A DNA stretch of 64,000 nt. It comes from Niveispirillum sp. SYP-B3756. GTDB taxonomy: Bacteria; Pseudomonadota; Alphaproteobacteria; Azospirillales; Azospirillaceae. A model generated the notes under the pieces. The model was not told the origin of the DNA and ran no database searches. It was given only the letters and a program-made list of their open reading frames with translations. Numbering within the stretch: position 1 is the first letter of the stretch; each line of letters starts with the position of its first letter. The stretch spans positions 124,001 through 188,000 of the forward strand of contig NZ_WIDQ01000006.1 in NCBI RefSeq assembly GCF_009495745.1. Direction: 5' to 3'. Positions 17,778-25,797 of this stretch are shown here, piece by piece. The position numbers and the translations under genes were made by a program.

Positions 17778-17794
17778 AGCAATCGGTGTGCCAA
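17778..17794 (-). promoter_or_regulatory. Sigma-54 (RpoN) promoter of the flgF operon
   Basis: On the minus strand the sequence TTGGCACACCGATTGCT matches the -24/-12 consensus TGGCAC-N5-TTGC without mismatch. It lies about 56 bases upstream of the flgF ATG. Mid/late flagellar operons of several alphaproteobacteria (for example Caulobacter) are RpoN-dependent, which fits. Confidence 0.85.
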
Positions 17795-17889
17795 CCCAGC
17801 AATTCCGCCGTTTTTTACCGGAGCGTCGCGGGCATGGGCAATAAGTGCCGGGCTTGCGCCCTGGCCCCTGGCGGGGCAAAGTGGCGCCC

Positions 17890-18444
17890 ATGATCTTGCC
17901 CGACCTGCTTCGCCCCGGCCTTGACCTCGTTTTCTGCGGAACGGCCCCGTCGCGCATCTCCGCCGCGCGCGGGGCCTATTATGCCAATCCTGGCAACCGG
18001 TTCTGGCCCAGCCTGTGGGAGGTGGGGTTATTGCCGGCGCCGCTGCGTGCCGCTGACTTTCCCCGCCTCAACGATCTGGGCCTGGGGCTGACCGATCTGA
18101 ACAAGACGGAAATCGGCAATGATGCCGATCTGTCACCCGATGCCTATGATGTGCCGGGCTTCATGGCCAAGATGCGCCAGTATCGGCCCGGCGGGATTGC
18201 TTTCACCAGCAAGCATGGGGCCGCCATCTTCCTGGCGGCCATCGGGGCCGGGCGGGACATTCCCTGGGGCCGGCAGCCGGCCGATTGGGAGGGGATGGCG
18301 CTGTTCGTGCTGACCTCCCCCTCTGGTCAGGCGCGGCGCTGGTTCAATATCGAACCCTGGCGGCAGGCGGCGGCCTTTGTCGCTGCACGAAGGGGCGGGG
18401 CCGTGCTAGCATCGCCTTCCATGACCATCCAGCAGCAAGGGTGA
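17890..18444 (+). CDS. mug: G/U mismatch-specific DNA glycosylase Mug
   Basis: A 184-residue uracil-DNA glycosylase superfamily member that excises U or ethenocytosine from mispairs. LVFCGTAPSRISAARGAYYANPGNRFW corresponds to the Mug catalytic and binding loop (canonical GINPG), and LTSPSGQARR to the intercalation loop (NPSGLSR). The start at 17890 (MILPDLLRPG) is preferred to an upstream ATG at 17845. The stop is six bases before fliN, so the two may be co-transcribed. Confidence 0.88.
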   Translation: MILPDLLRPGLDLVFCGTAPSRISAARGAYYANPGNRFWPSLWEVGLLPAPLRAADFPRLNDLGLGLTDLNKTEIGNDADLSPDAYDVPGFMAKMRQYRPGGIAFTSKHGAAIFLAAIGAGRDIPWGRQPADWEGMALFVLTSPSGQARRWFNIEPWRQAAAFVAARRGGAVLASPSMTIQQQG

Positions 18445-18450
18445 TCCAGC

Positions 18451-18768
18451 ATGGCGGATCAGGATGATATCGACGCAATGTTCGGCGAGATGGCCGGGGG
18501 CGGCAGCGTCAAGATGGTGCCGGAAGCGGCGGAGATTTCCGCCGTCTATGACACCGAGGTGGAGATGAGCGTCGTGCTCGGCACCTCCGTCATCCGGGTG
18601 CGCGACCTGTTGAAGCTGGGGCGTGGCGCTATCGTGGAACTGGACCGCAAGATCGACGACCTGTCCGACATTGTGGTGTCCGGCCGCATGGTGGCGCGCG
18701 GAGAGGTGACCATTGTGGAAGACAAGATCGCCGTCACCTTCCGGGAATTCGCCCGCATCAATAACTGA
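18451..18768 (+). CDS. fliN: Flagellar motor switch protein FliN
   Basis: A 105-residue protein with an acidic N terminus and the SpoA/FliN C-terminal domain: VEMSVVLGTSVIRVRDLLKLGRGAIVELD and VSGRMVARGEVTIVEDKIAVTF. FliN forms the C ring with FliM and FliG and helps control rotation. It stands apart from the flgF operon and on the opposite strand, coupled to mug, which is unusual because fliN normally sits beside fliM/fliG. Confidence 0.93.
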   Translation: MADQDDIDAMFGEMAGGGSVKMVPEAAEISAVYDTEVEMSVVLGTSVIRVRDLLKLGRGAIVELDRKIDDLSDIVVSGRMVARGEVTIVEDKIAVTFREFARINN

Positions 18769-18788
18769 TCCCTTGCGGCAGGTGTGCC

Positions 18789-18998
18789 ATGCCCCGCTAT
18801 TCCATCGGCGTCTACAATGCCCAGGTCCGCGCCAAGCTGGCGGATGGGGAGCGACATCGCCAGCTGAGTGATGATTGGGCCGATATCCATTATTTCGACA
18901 TTACCGCCGACAACCCGGAACAGGCGCGGCTGCGCATCCATCAGCGATATCCGATGGAGCAGGGCTATGTCGTCGCGTCCATCGACCGGGAAGATTGA
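18789..18998 (+). CDS. Small hypothetical protein
   Basis: A 69-residue acidic protein with no signal peptide or membrane segment. The pattern RYSIGVYNAQVR...SDDWADIHYFDITADNPEQARLRIHQRYP looks like a compact alpha/beta fold. Third-position G+C is like that of its neighbours and it follows fliN by 20 bases, so it is likely a real operon member. I do not recognise its function. Confidence 0.65.
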   Translation: MPRYSIGVYNAQVRAKLADGERHRQLSDDWADIHYFDITADNPEQARLRIHQRYPMEQGYVVASIDRED

Positions 18999-19017
18999 GC
19001 GCGGTCGGCATCGGCCC

Positions 19018-19050
19018 AAAAAGAAAGCCGGCTGCGGGGTGGCAGCCGGC
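19018..19050 (-). terminator. Terminator for the minus-strand CRP-type gene
   Basis: A 9-base stem (GCCGGCTGC / GCAGCCGGC) with a 6-base loop is followed on the minus strand by TTTCTTTTT. It lies about 190 bases beyond the regulator stop; the plus strand has no T-run. Confidence 0.7.
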
Positions 19051-19242
19051 CAGAGATGAAGGGAGCCTCATAAGGAGGTAAAGTCCTAACCGTGGCTCTT
19101 CTGCAACGGTCAAGCCACTTTTATATAGCAAATCCCGCCGGGCTTTAAAAGGGCAAAAAGCGTGTCATAAGCACCACACTCTAATTTTTTCGGCTAATGC
19201 CCATCTCCCTCAGCCCGGGTGCCCGCATCTGCGGGCTTGGGC
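19051..19242. other. 3' region of the CRP-type gene
   Basis: About 190 bases. A hairpin at 19212-19243 overlaps the regulator stop. An AAGGAGGT motif at 19072-19079 is not followed by a credible gene. Nothing else is seen. Confidence 0.4.
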
Positions 19243-19941
19243 TCAATCGCCGCGCACTTCCTCTACCATCTCCTCCAGCCGGGCGAAGTCGGCAATGAGC
19301 AGGCTGTTCCCCTGCCGGATAACGATATTGTCGCGCCCCAGATCGCTCATCACCCGCGCCACGGTCTCCCGCGTGGTGGAGACGCGGCTGGCAATGTCGG
19401 AATGGATCGGCACCGGGGTGATTTCCGCCTTGTTGCCCGGCTTCAGCCCGGCCTTGGCCAGGCGTAGCAACTCCGCATGGACCCGGTTATTGGCACCCAA
19501 GGTGGAGAGATCCATGATCCGGCTGGTGGAGGAACGGACAATATGGGCCAGCCGCCGCATCACCGCCGTGGCCACGGCCGGATGGCTGGTGACCGTTTCC
19601 AGAAACAGGCGCGGCGACATGAAGGCCACCAGCGTTTCGGTCAGCGCCACGATGGAGGCGGAGCGCGGCCCGCTGTCGATGGCCGATAATTCGCCCAGAT
19701 AGCCCCCGGCCTCGATATCGTCGAAGGTGATTTCCCGGCCAGAGAGGGAGTAGTTCACCACCTGGACCCGACCTTCCACGATGAAACAAACATCGCGGCT
19801 GTCCGATGAACGGTCCACAATCTGTTCATGCGGGTGAAAATGCCGCCAGCTGCACTGGCGGGCCAGGCTGACGCGTTCGTCGGCACTGAGCGACTGCAAC
19901 AGGTCGATGCGGTCCAGATTGGCGCTATGGGCTTCGCTCAC
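19243..19941 (-). CDS. Crp/Fnr family transcriptional regulator
   Basis: A 232-residue regulator with an N-terminal cyclic-nucleotide-binding beta barrel (FIVEGRVQVVNYSLSGREITF, AGGYLGELSAIDSGPRSASIVA) and a C-terminal winged helix. The recognition helix STTRETVARVMSDL holds the R-E-x-x-x-R pattern of CRP rather than the E-x-x-SR of FNR. There is no N-terminal cysteine cluster for an Fe-S centre. I chose a GTG start at 19941 (VSEAHSANLDRI) from family length; no strong ribosome site is visible. Targets are not known from this window. Confidence 0.88.
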   Translation of the reverse strand: MSEAHSANLDRIDLLQSLSADERVSLARQCSWRHFHPHEQIVDRSSDSRDVCFIVEGRVQVVNYSLSGREITFDDIEAGGYLGELSAIDSGPRSASIVALTETLVAFMSPRLFLETVTSHPAVATAVMRRLAHIVRSSTSRIMDLSTLGANNRVHAELLRLAKAGLKPGNKAEITPVPIHSDIASRVSTTRETVARVMSDLGRDNIVIRQGNSLLIADFARLEEMVEEVRGD

Positions 19942-20046
19942 GGGGGGAGTTCCGTCTGCAAATGGGTTCAAACAGAGTACATCTAGGCCCGTCTGCCGCA
20001 AACCGCTACGGTTTCGACAGGCCGATGATTTTGCAAGGAGGTTGGG

Positions 20047-20730
20047 GTGACAGAGCGTAATACAAGGCCTGGGGCCGAGAAAGCCGTCAGATGGGCCTTT
20101 CACCTGACCTTGGGGGCCCGGCTGAAGGCCTATCTGTTCACCGGCATCCTGGTGACAGCACCGATTTCCATCACCTTTTATCTGGCCTGGCTGGTCATTG
20201 ATGGAATCGACCGGCTGGTGGATGGGGTGCTGCCGGCAACATATCACCCGGATCATTATCTGCCCTTCAGCGTACCCGGTCTGGGGCTGCTGATCCTGCT
20301 GGTCTTCCTGGTGCTGGTCGGGATGACGTCTGCCGGGTTCGCCGGCCGGCTGCTGGTGCGGCTGGGTGAAGCGCTGGTGGCGCGGATGCCGGTGGTGCGT
20401 GGCATCTACAGCGCCACCAAGCAGATTTTCGAAACCGTGCTGGCCCAGCAATCCGATGCCTTCCGGGAGGTGGTGCTGGTGGAGTTTCCACGCAAGGAAA
20501 CCTGGTCCATTGCCTTTATCACCGGCACCACCAAGGGAGAGGTGCAGCGCCTGACGGATGAGGAGGTGGTGAATGTCTTCGTGCCTACCACGCCCAACCC
20601 GACGTCGGGCTATCTGATGTTCGTACCGCGCAGCCAACTGGTGCCGCTGAGCATGAGTGTGGAGGAGGGGCTGAAAATGGTGGTCTCCGGCGGGCTGGTG
20701 ACCCCGCCGGATCGGGAGATGGGGAATTGA
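20047..20730 (+). CDS. DUF502 family inner membrane protein
   Basis: A 227-residue protein beginning with GTG, supported by a strong AAGGAGGT ribosome site four bases before it. Two hydrophobic segments (about 32-56 and 78-100) are followed by the conserved DUF502 stretch GEALVARMPVVRGIYSATKQIFETVL and a soluble domain (VLVEFPRKETWSIAFIT, FVPTTPNPTSGYLMFVP). Family function is not established. It is divergent from the CRP-type gene. Confidence 0.9.
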   Translation: MTERNTRPGAEKAVRWAFHLTLGARLKAYLFTGILVTAPISITFYLAWLVIDGIDRLVDGVLPATYHPDHYLPFSVPGLGLLILLVFLVLVGMTSAGFAGRLLVRLGEALVARMPVVRGIYSATKQIFETVLAQQSDAFREVVLVEFPRKETWSIAFITGTTKGEVQRLTDEEVVNVFVPTTPNPTSGYLMFVPRSQLVPLSMSVEEGLKMVVSGGLVTPPDREMGN

Positions 20731-20852
20731 CCCCATAGAGGAAAGGTTGCGTTTCCTGCATATATTTACCCGTCAAGCGTTCAATTTTATTGTCCTGTCA
20801 GGCGTACTGGGTCATATATCTTACCATTCTTCGTTGAATGGGGGACGAAAAA

Positions 20853-22811
20853 ATGCGCGGATCAGTGGGACTGTCCTGGCGATTGGCGGGGGCTGTCTGC
20901 CTCTCTGCCGTCGGTCTGGCCATGCCGGCTCAGGGGCAGAAGGCAACTGCGGTGCCGGACTTTGCCCCGCCGCCGGTGTTGCGGGCGGAAGAGGGGCTGA
21001 CATCGACGGCGGAAGGGGATGTGCAGGCTGGTTTCAACCAGTTCACCGCCCGGGCTCTGGGAAAGGCGGTGGAGGCAGGCAAGGAGCTGCATTATGTCCT
21101 GCCCATCGTGCTGAGCGACGGAGAGATTTTCAACCCGGCCACCGGCAGTTACGACAAGGTGCGTCTGCGCGCCTATGACGGAACCTTCCCGGCCCCGACC
21201 ATCAAGATGCTGCCGGGCCAGACAGTGCGCCTCACCCTGCAGAACAAGCTGAAGCCTGAGCCGCTGTGCGGGGCCACCGGCAACACCAATATTCCCCACT
21301 GTTTCAATACCACCAACATGCACAGCCACGGGCTGTGGATTTCCCCCACGGGCAACAGCGACAACGTGTTGCTGTCGATCAAGCCGGGGGTGGATTTCCA
21401 GTATGAATATAATGTGCCGGCCGATCATCCGGCCGGCACCTTCTGGTATCATCCGCACACCCATGGTTCCACCGCCATTCAGGTGGGCAGCGGCATGGCG
21501 GGGGCCTTGTTGATTGAAGGCAAGCGTCCCCCCACGATGGCCAGCAATGGCGATCTGGATACGCTGCTGAAGGGCTTTGCCCCGGATGGCGACATCACCA
21601 AAGAGGTGATGCTGATCCAGCAAATCCCCTATGCCTGTCTGGTTGACGCCAAGGGCAACGCGAAGACTGAAGACGCCATCTGGACCTGTAACAAGGGTGA
21701 AGTGGGCGTGGTGGAGGATTTCGACGCCCAGTTCGATCCCAAGGCCTGGAAGAAATCCGGCCGTTACACCATGTTCAATGCCCAGGTACGGCCGGAAATG
21801 AAGCTGAATTCGGGCCAGCTTTATCGCTGGCGCCTGATTGATGCCGGCGTGGAGGAAACGGTCAACCTGCGTATCCGCAAGTCCAGCAATCCGGGCGCCC
21901 TGAACCGGCTGGCCGCCGGGGCGAAGGCGGAGGAAGCGGAAGTGCGGAAGGCCTGCGCTGGCACTGATGTTACCCAGTTCGAAGTGGCAACAGACGGGCT
22001 GACCCGTGGCCAGATTTTCGCCAAGACGGACAATAACCTGCAGCCGGGATATCGCAGCGATGTGCTGTTCGTCCTGCCGGAGCCGGGTGAATATTGCGTC
22101 TATGATGATGCCAGCGGCACGGATCAGGTGATGAATTCCCCTGACAACCCCAAGGTGATCGGCGTCATCCATGCTGCCGGTGGTGCCATCAAGGGAACCC
22201 AGAAGGAATTCCTGACCGAGCAACTGCTGCGGGCGGCCGATGATCTGCCATCCGATGTGCGGGAGGTTGTAAAGGCGGACCTGCGCAATGACCTGCGGCT
22301 GACGAAATATATCCCGCACCGCGACGTTACGGATGAGGAAATCAAGATTTCCGGTCAGCCGCAGGTGGATATCGCCTTCAATCTGGAATTCAAGGTACCG
22401 CCGACCAAGTTCCTCATCAATCAGCACGCCTATGATCCCAATCGCATGGATCACACGTTGATCCTGGGCAACGCCCAGCAATGGCAGTTGCGCACCATCA
22501 GCGTGAACCATCCGTTCCATATCCACGTCAACCCGTTCCAGATCGTGGATATCCAGCCCGCTGACCCCAAGGTGGGGTTGAGCGATGCCAGCAAGCAGGT
22601 CTATGAGGGCATGAAGGGCACCTGGAAAGACACGATCATGGTCAATCAGGATGCCATTGTCACCATCCGTACCCGTTACAGCCGTTATATCGGTCAATAT
22701 GTGCTGCACTGCCATATTCTGGATCATGAAGACCAGGGCATGATGCAGAATGTGCAGATCGTCCTGCCGGACGGGCAGGGTGGTGCCCAGCCGATGGGTC
22801 ATAATCACTGA
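20853..22811 (+). CDS. Secreted multicopper oxidase
   Basis: A 652-residue periplasmic enzyme. The start at 20853 follows a GGGGGAC ribosome site and gives a signal peptide ending MPAQGQ. All four copper-binding motifs are visible: HSHG and HPHTHG in the first cupredoxin domain, HPFHIHVNPF and HCHILDHEDQGMM in the last. The last motif supplies the T1 Cys-His pair with an axial Met. Such enzymes oxidise phenols, Cu(I), Mn(II) or bilirubin with reduction of oxygen to water; the order of domains resembles laccase-like bacterial forms. It appears monocistronic with a terminator after it, so the substrate cannot be deduced. Confidence 0.93.
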   Translation: MRGSVGLSWRLAGAVCLSAVGLAMPAQGQKATAVPDFAPPPVLRAEEGLTSTAEGDVQAGFNQFTARALGKAVEAGKELHYVLPIVLSDGEIFNPATGSYDKVRLRAYDGTFPAPTIKMLPGQTVRLTLQNKLKPEPLCGATGNTNIPHCFNTTNMHSHGLWISPTGNSDNVLLSIKPGVDFQYEYNVPADHPAGTFWYHPHTHGSTAIQVGSGMAGALLIEGKRPPTMASNGDLDTLLKGFAPDGDITKEVMLIQQIPYACLVDAKGNAKTEDAIWTCNKGEVGVVEDFDAQFDPKAWKKSGRYTMFNAQVRPEMKLNSGQLYRWRLIDAGVEETVNLRIRKSSNPGALNRLAAGAKAEEAEVRKACAGTDVTQFEVATDGLTRGQIFAKTDNNLQPGYRSDVLFVLPEPGEYCVYDDASGTDQVMNSPDNPKVIGVIHAAGGAIKGTQKEFLTEQLLRAADDLPSDVREVVKADLRNDLRLTKYIPHRDVTDEEIKISGQPQVDIAFNLEFKVPPTKFLINQHAYDPNRMDHTLILGNAQQWQLRTISVNHPFHIHVNPFQIVDIQPADPKVGLSDASKQVYEGMKGTWKDTIMVNQDAIVTIRTRYSRYIGQYVLHCHILDHEDQGMMQNVQIVLPDGQGGAQPMGHNH

Positions 22812-22837
22812 TCCAACTGGCTATCACCGGGATGACA

Positions 22838-22870
22838 GGGGGCGTCGGGCAACCGGCGCCCCTTTTTTAT
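22838..22870 (+). terminator. Rho-independent terminator after the multicopper oxidase
   Basis: A GGGGGCG-TCGG-GCAA-CCGG-CGCCCC stem-loop is followed by TTTTTTATT, beginning 27 bases after the oxidase stop. Confidence 0.9.
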
Positions 22871-23409
22871 TACCCTTCCTTAGCGCGGTTGCTGATGGCG
22901 CGTTCGGTATGCTGCCACGCCTCAATATCCGGTGGCATGGGCGGAGAGGGGATATCGAGCCCCATGGCGTGCATCAATTCAGTCGTGTCAATCGACCGGC
23001 CTTTTTCCAGGAACACGGCCTTCACCACGATGGCGGCGGCGATATCGCCGCTCATGGTTTCAAACACATGTTCCAGGAATATCCATTTGCCTTCCCAGCA
23101 CAGCACGCGGGTTTTCAGCCGATAGGGTTGGAGGGGCTTCAATTCACGGCGAAAGCGGATGGTGGCCCCGCCCAGCACCGGCATCCATTTCCGCCGCAGA
23201 ATCAGGCGCAGCATACCGCTGCGGATCATCAGATCGACCCGGCCCAGATCGGCCACGGTGAAGTAACGGCCATTATTCATATGCAGGTTGGTGTCCAGAT
23301 CATTGATCCAGACCCGGAATCTCACGACCGACACATCCAGTGGCGCTAACCCCTTGCGCCACAACAGGGCCGCCAGCACCACACGCAAAAGACGCAAAAA
23401 TAGATTCAT
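22870..23409 (-). CDS. Acyl-CoA thioesterase-like hotdog protein (THEM6/4HBT type)
   Basis: A 179-residue protein with a hydrophobic N terminus (MNLFLRLLRVVLAALLW) and a hotdog fold: DLDTNLHMNNGRYFTVADLGRVDLM carries the catalytic Asp/Asn region of 4-hydroxybenzoyl-CoA-thioesterase relatives. It probably hydrolyses an acyl thioester at the membrane. Its 3' end abuts the multicopper oxidase terminator. Confidence 0.8.
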   Translation of the reverse strand: MNLFLRLLRVVLAALLWRKGLAPLDVSVVRFRVWINDLDTNLHMNNGRYFTVADLGRVDLMIRSGMLRLILRRKWMPVLGGATIRFRRELKPLQPYRLKTRVLCWEGKWIFLEHVFETMSGDIAAAIVVKAVFLEKGRSIDTTELMHAMGLDIPSPPMPPDIEAWQHTERAISNRAKEG

Positions 23410-23516
23410 CGGGCTCCCCTGACCTGCCGGGGATGGAGTGTGGCAGTGTGCGGCTCTGCGTCAAGACGCTCTGCACCAGGGGCTGTTGTGGCGCGCTGAT
23501 GATGTGCGGTATCGGC

Positions 23517-23551
23517 AAAAAAAACGGGCGGCGATCTTCGGATCACCGCCC
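23517..23551 (-). terminator. Rho-independent terminator of the FAH/gentisate dioxygenase operon
   Basis: A GGGCGG-GATC-TTCG-GATC-CCGCCC stem with a stable UUCG-type loop is followed on the minus strand by eight Ts. It lies 66 bases after the FAH stop codon. Confidence 0.88.
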
Positions 23552-23616
23552 GCGCACCCTTTCAGGCTGGGAGAGACGGGGTGGGAGGCCCCAAAGGCCT
23601 TGAAAGGGTAAGTCTG

Positions 23617-24528
23617 TTATCGGGCGACGACCGGGTGGCGCAGGGTGCCGATGCCTTCCACCGTGGCGACGACAATATCACCGGGCCACAGCCATTCCTG
23701 CGGCGACCGGCCCGCCCCCACACCCGCCGGCGTGCCGGTGGCAATGATGTCGCCGGGTTCCAGGGTGATGCCCTTGCTGATATCGGCCACCAGCTCATCC
23801 ACCTTGAACAGCATGAAGGCGGTATTGCTGCGCTGCTTTTCCACGCCGTTGACGGTCAGCCACAGATCCAGCGTCTGCGGATCGGGGATTTCATCGGCGG
23901 TGACGACCACCGGCCCCATCGGGCAATAGCTGTCCTGGCCCTTGGAATAGATCCACTGACCGGCGCGGCGGCAATCACGCGCGCTCATATCAATGCAGAC
24001 CGTATAGCCGAAGACGTAGCGCAGCGCGTCGGCGCGGGAAACGCCCTTGGCGCGGGTGCCGATGATGGCCGCCAGCTCCACTTCCCAGTCCAATTGCTGG
24101 GTGATGGCCTTGTCATGCAGGATCGGCTCCCCCGGCCCGATCACGCTGGTCGGCGGCTTGGAAAAGATCACCGGCTGGCGCGGCAGGTCGGGGGCGGTGT
24201 CCAGCGACTTGGCGCTTTCGGCCACATGCTCGGTATAGTTCAAGCCGATGCCGAAAATGTTCTTGCGCGGGCGCGGGATGGGGGCCAGCAGTTTGACATT
24301 GGCCAGCGGCACGGCCGTGCCCAGCGGGAAGATGTCCCCGCATTCGGCAATCAGCCGGCTGGCAATCGCCACGGCCTGCGGCCCCAGATCGATGAATTCC
24401 AGCATGGTGGCGGGGAACGGCACACCCTTGACGCTGCCGAAACGGGCCAGATCGATCACCAGATCGCCGGCCAGGGCGCCCAGGCGCGCCGCCGATTCCA
24501 CATCAGCGCGGTAGGTTACGAGACGCAT
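23617..24528 (-). CDS. Fumarylacetoacetate hydrolase family protein (probable maleyl-/fumarylpyruvate hydrolase)
   Basis: A 303-residue enzyme. The FAH core is visible from about residue 75: NIFGIGLNYTEH, KPPTSVIGPGEPI, DWEVELAAIIG with the metal-binding E-x-E glutamates, then GYTVCIDMSARD and GDIIATGTPAGVG. FAH enzymes hydrolyse C-C bonds of beta-diketo acids. It lies 20 bases behind a gentisate 1,2-dioxygenase gene, so it most likely cleaves the ring-opened gentisate product to pyruvate and a C4 acid. No maleylpyruvate isomerase is in the window, so direct hydrolysis of maleylpyruvate is possible. Confidence 0.88.
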   Translation of the reverse strand: MRLVTYRADVESAARLGALAGDLVIDLARFGSVKGVPFPATMLEFIDLGPQAVAIASRLIAECGDIFPLGTAVPLANVKLLAPIPRPRKNIFGIGLNYTEHVAESAKSLDTAPDLPRQPVIFSKPPTSVIGPGEPILHDKAITQQLDWEVELAAIIGTRAKGVSRADALRYVFGYTVCIDMSARDCRRAGQWIYSKGQDSYCPMGPVVVTADEIPDPQTLDLWLTVNGVEKQRSNTAFMLFKVDELVADISKGITLEPGDIIATGTPAGVGAGRSPQEWLWPGDIVVATVEGIGTLRHPVVAR

Positions 24529-24548
24529 CGAACTTCCTTTGGGGTTGA

Positions 24549-25676
24549 TTAGCTGAAAACAGGCTGATGGCCGCCATTATCGGCCAGGGCCTCTTCACGA
24601 TAGAGTCCGAGGGCGCGCATCACCGGCAGGTCATGGAAGCTGAACAGGCAGGCATCCTCTGTGGCCGATGCGTTGGCATGTTCGTGATACATCCAGGCCG
24701 GCACGACGAAGATGTCGCGTTCCTGCCAGTCAAAACGCTGGCCATTGATCACTGACCAGCCCCGCCCCTTGGCGCACTGGTAAACGAAACTGCCGGTCTG
24801 GCGATGGGCCTTGGTATGCTCCCCCGGACGCAGCATCTGCATGGTGGCGCCGATGGTCTGCATCACCGGCCCGCCCGTGTTCGGGTTCACATAATCCATG
24901 ATGATCCCGTCAAAGGGCGAGCCATCGGTGACGCGGGCATAGCGCTGCAGCGCCTCGTATGTCGGTGCCCATTCATATTTCAGCAGCGGCGAATAGGGCT
25001 TGGTCCAGTGCTGGCCCGCCGGGCGCAAGCCGGACCCTGCCCACATGGCCAGGCTGTCATTGACCGGATAGGCGATGGCCTGCTGCAGGTCCGGATGCAC
25101 CTCATAGAAATTGGCGTCCAGCGCGTTCATCAGTGGAATGTCCAGACCGTCCTGCCAGATGCAGATCGAACCGTCCGCCGACACGCCATGTTCGTGCCAC
25201 GTCCCGTTGGGCGTCAGCACGAAATCATTGGCGCCCAGGGTCATCTTGTGACCATCGACATTGGTGAAGGCGCCGCTGCCTTCCATGATGAAGCGCAGGG
25301 CGGATGCGCTGTGCCGATGGCTGGAGGCGCATTCGCCCGGCTTCATCACCTGCAGGCCGGAATAAAGCCAGCCGACGGCGGCCACTACATCGGAACGGCC
25401 CTTATTCTCCAGATAGATCACGCGCCGGCCCGCCTGTTCCGGCGTCACCAGATCCAGTGCCTTCAGCACATCCTCGCGCAAATCACGATAGCGCCACAGC
25501 ATCGGCACCGAGGATGAGTGCGGCTGCCAGGGCTCGATCTTGTTGGCGACGGTCCAGAGCGCGCCTGTCCCCAGGGTGGACAGCCGCCGGTAATAGGCCA
25601 CCAGTTCGGGTGTGTCGGCGACATTGGCGCGGCCGATGACATCCTCGCGATACTGGTCGTAGTTGGCCTGCGCCAT
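24549..25676 (-). CDS. Gentisate 1,2-dioxygenase (bicupin)
   Basis: A 375-residue iron(II) dioxygenase with two cupin domains. The N-terminal cupin has the metal ligands H120 and H122 (SSHRHSASALRFIMEG) and H161 (TWHEHG). The C-terminal cupin (RPGEHTKAHRQTGSFVY) is the degenerate partner. These enzymes cleave gentisate (2,5-dihydroxybenzoate) between carboxyl and hydroxyl to maleylpyruvate; 1-hydroxy-2-naphthoate and salicylate dioxygenases are close relatives. It heads a two-gene operon with the FAH hydrolase and is divergent from a nitrilase. Confidence 0.88.
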   Translation of the reverse strand: MAQANYDQYREDVIGRANVADTPELVAYYRRLSTLGTGALWTVANKIEPWQPHSSSVPMLWRYRDLREDVLKALDLVTPEQAGRRVIYLENKGRSDVVAAVGWLYSGLQVMKPGECASSHRHSASALRFIMEGSGAFTNVDGHKMTLGANDFVLTPNGTWHEHGVSADGSICIWQDGLDIPLMNALDANFYEVHPDLQQAIAYPVNDSLAMWAGSGLRPAGQHWTKPYSPLLKYEWAPTYEALQRYARVTDGSPFDGIIMDYVNPNTGGPVMQTIGATMQMLRPGEHTKAHRQTGSFVYQCAKGRGWSVINGQRFDWQERDIFVVPAWMYHEHANASATEDACLFSFHDLPVMRALGLYREEALADNGGHQPVFS

Positions 25677-25797
25677 GAAACCCTCCCGCGGAAATTATTA
25701 TAGGCATAAAATATCTTGCCTCGGATGATGATGCAAGTATCTTGGGTGCAGATAATTGGTGCCGTGCTGGCACCCCAGTTTTGGGAGGTTTCTAAGG
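25677..25797. promoter_or_regulatory. Divergent promoter between the gentisate dioxygenase and nitrilase genes
   Basis: A 121-base region with an A+T-rich stretch (ATTATTATAGGCATAAAATATC, 25695-25716) likely to hold the promoters. It lacks the TATACGA motif of the island at 717-14269. No regulator gene is adjacent. Confidence 0.4.

Noticed and set aside
19072-19148. A strong AAGGAGGT motif followed by a GTG-initiated 18-codon frame
   Set aside because: The spacing to the GTG is 12 bases, the peptide has no recognisable character and nothing follows that it could attenuate.
19243-19941. The regulator as an oxygen-sensing FNR
   Set aside because: It has no N-terminal cysteine cluster and its recognition helix is RETVAR, the CRP pattern.
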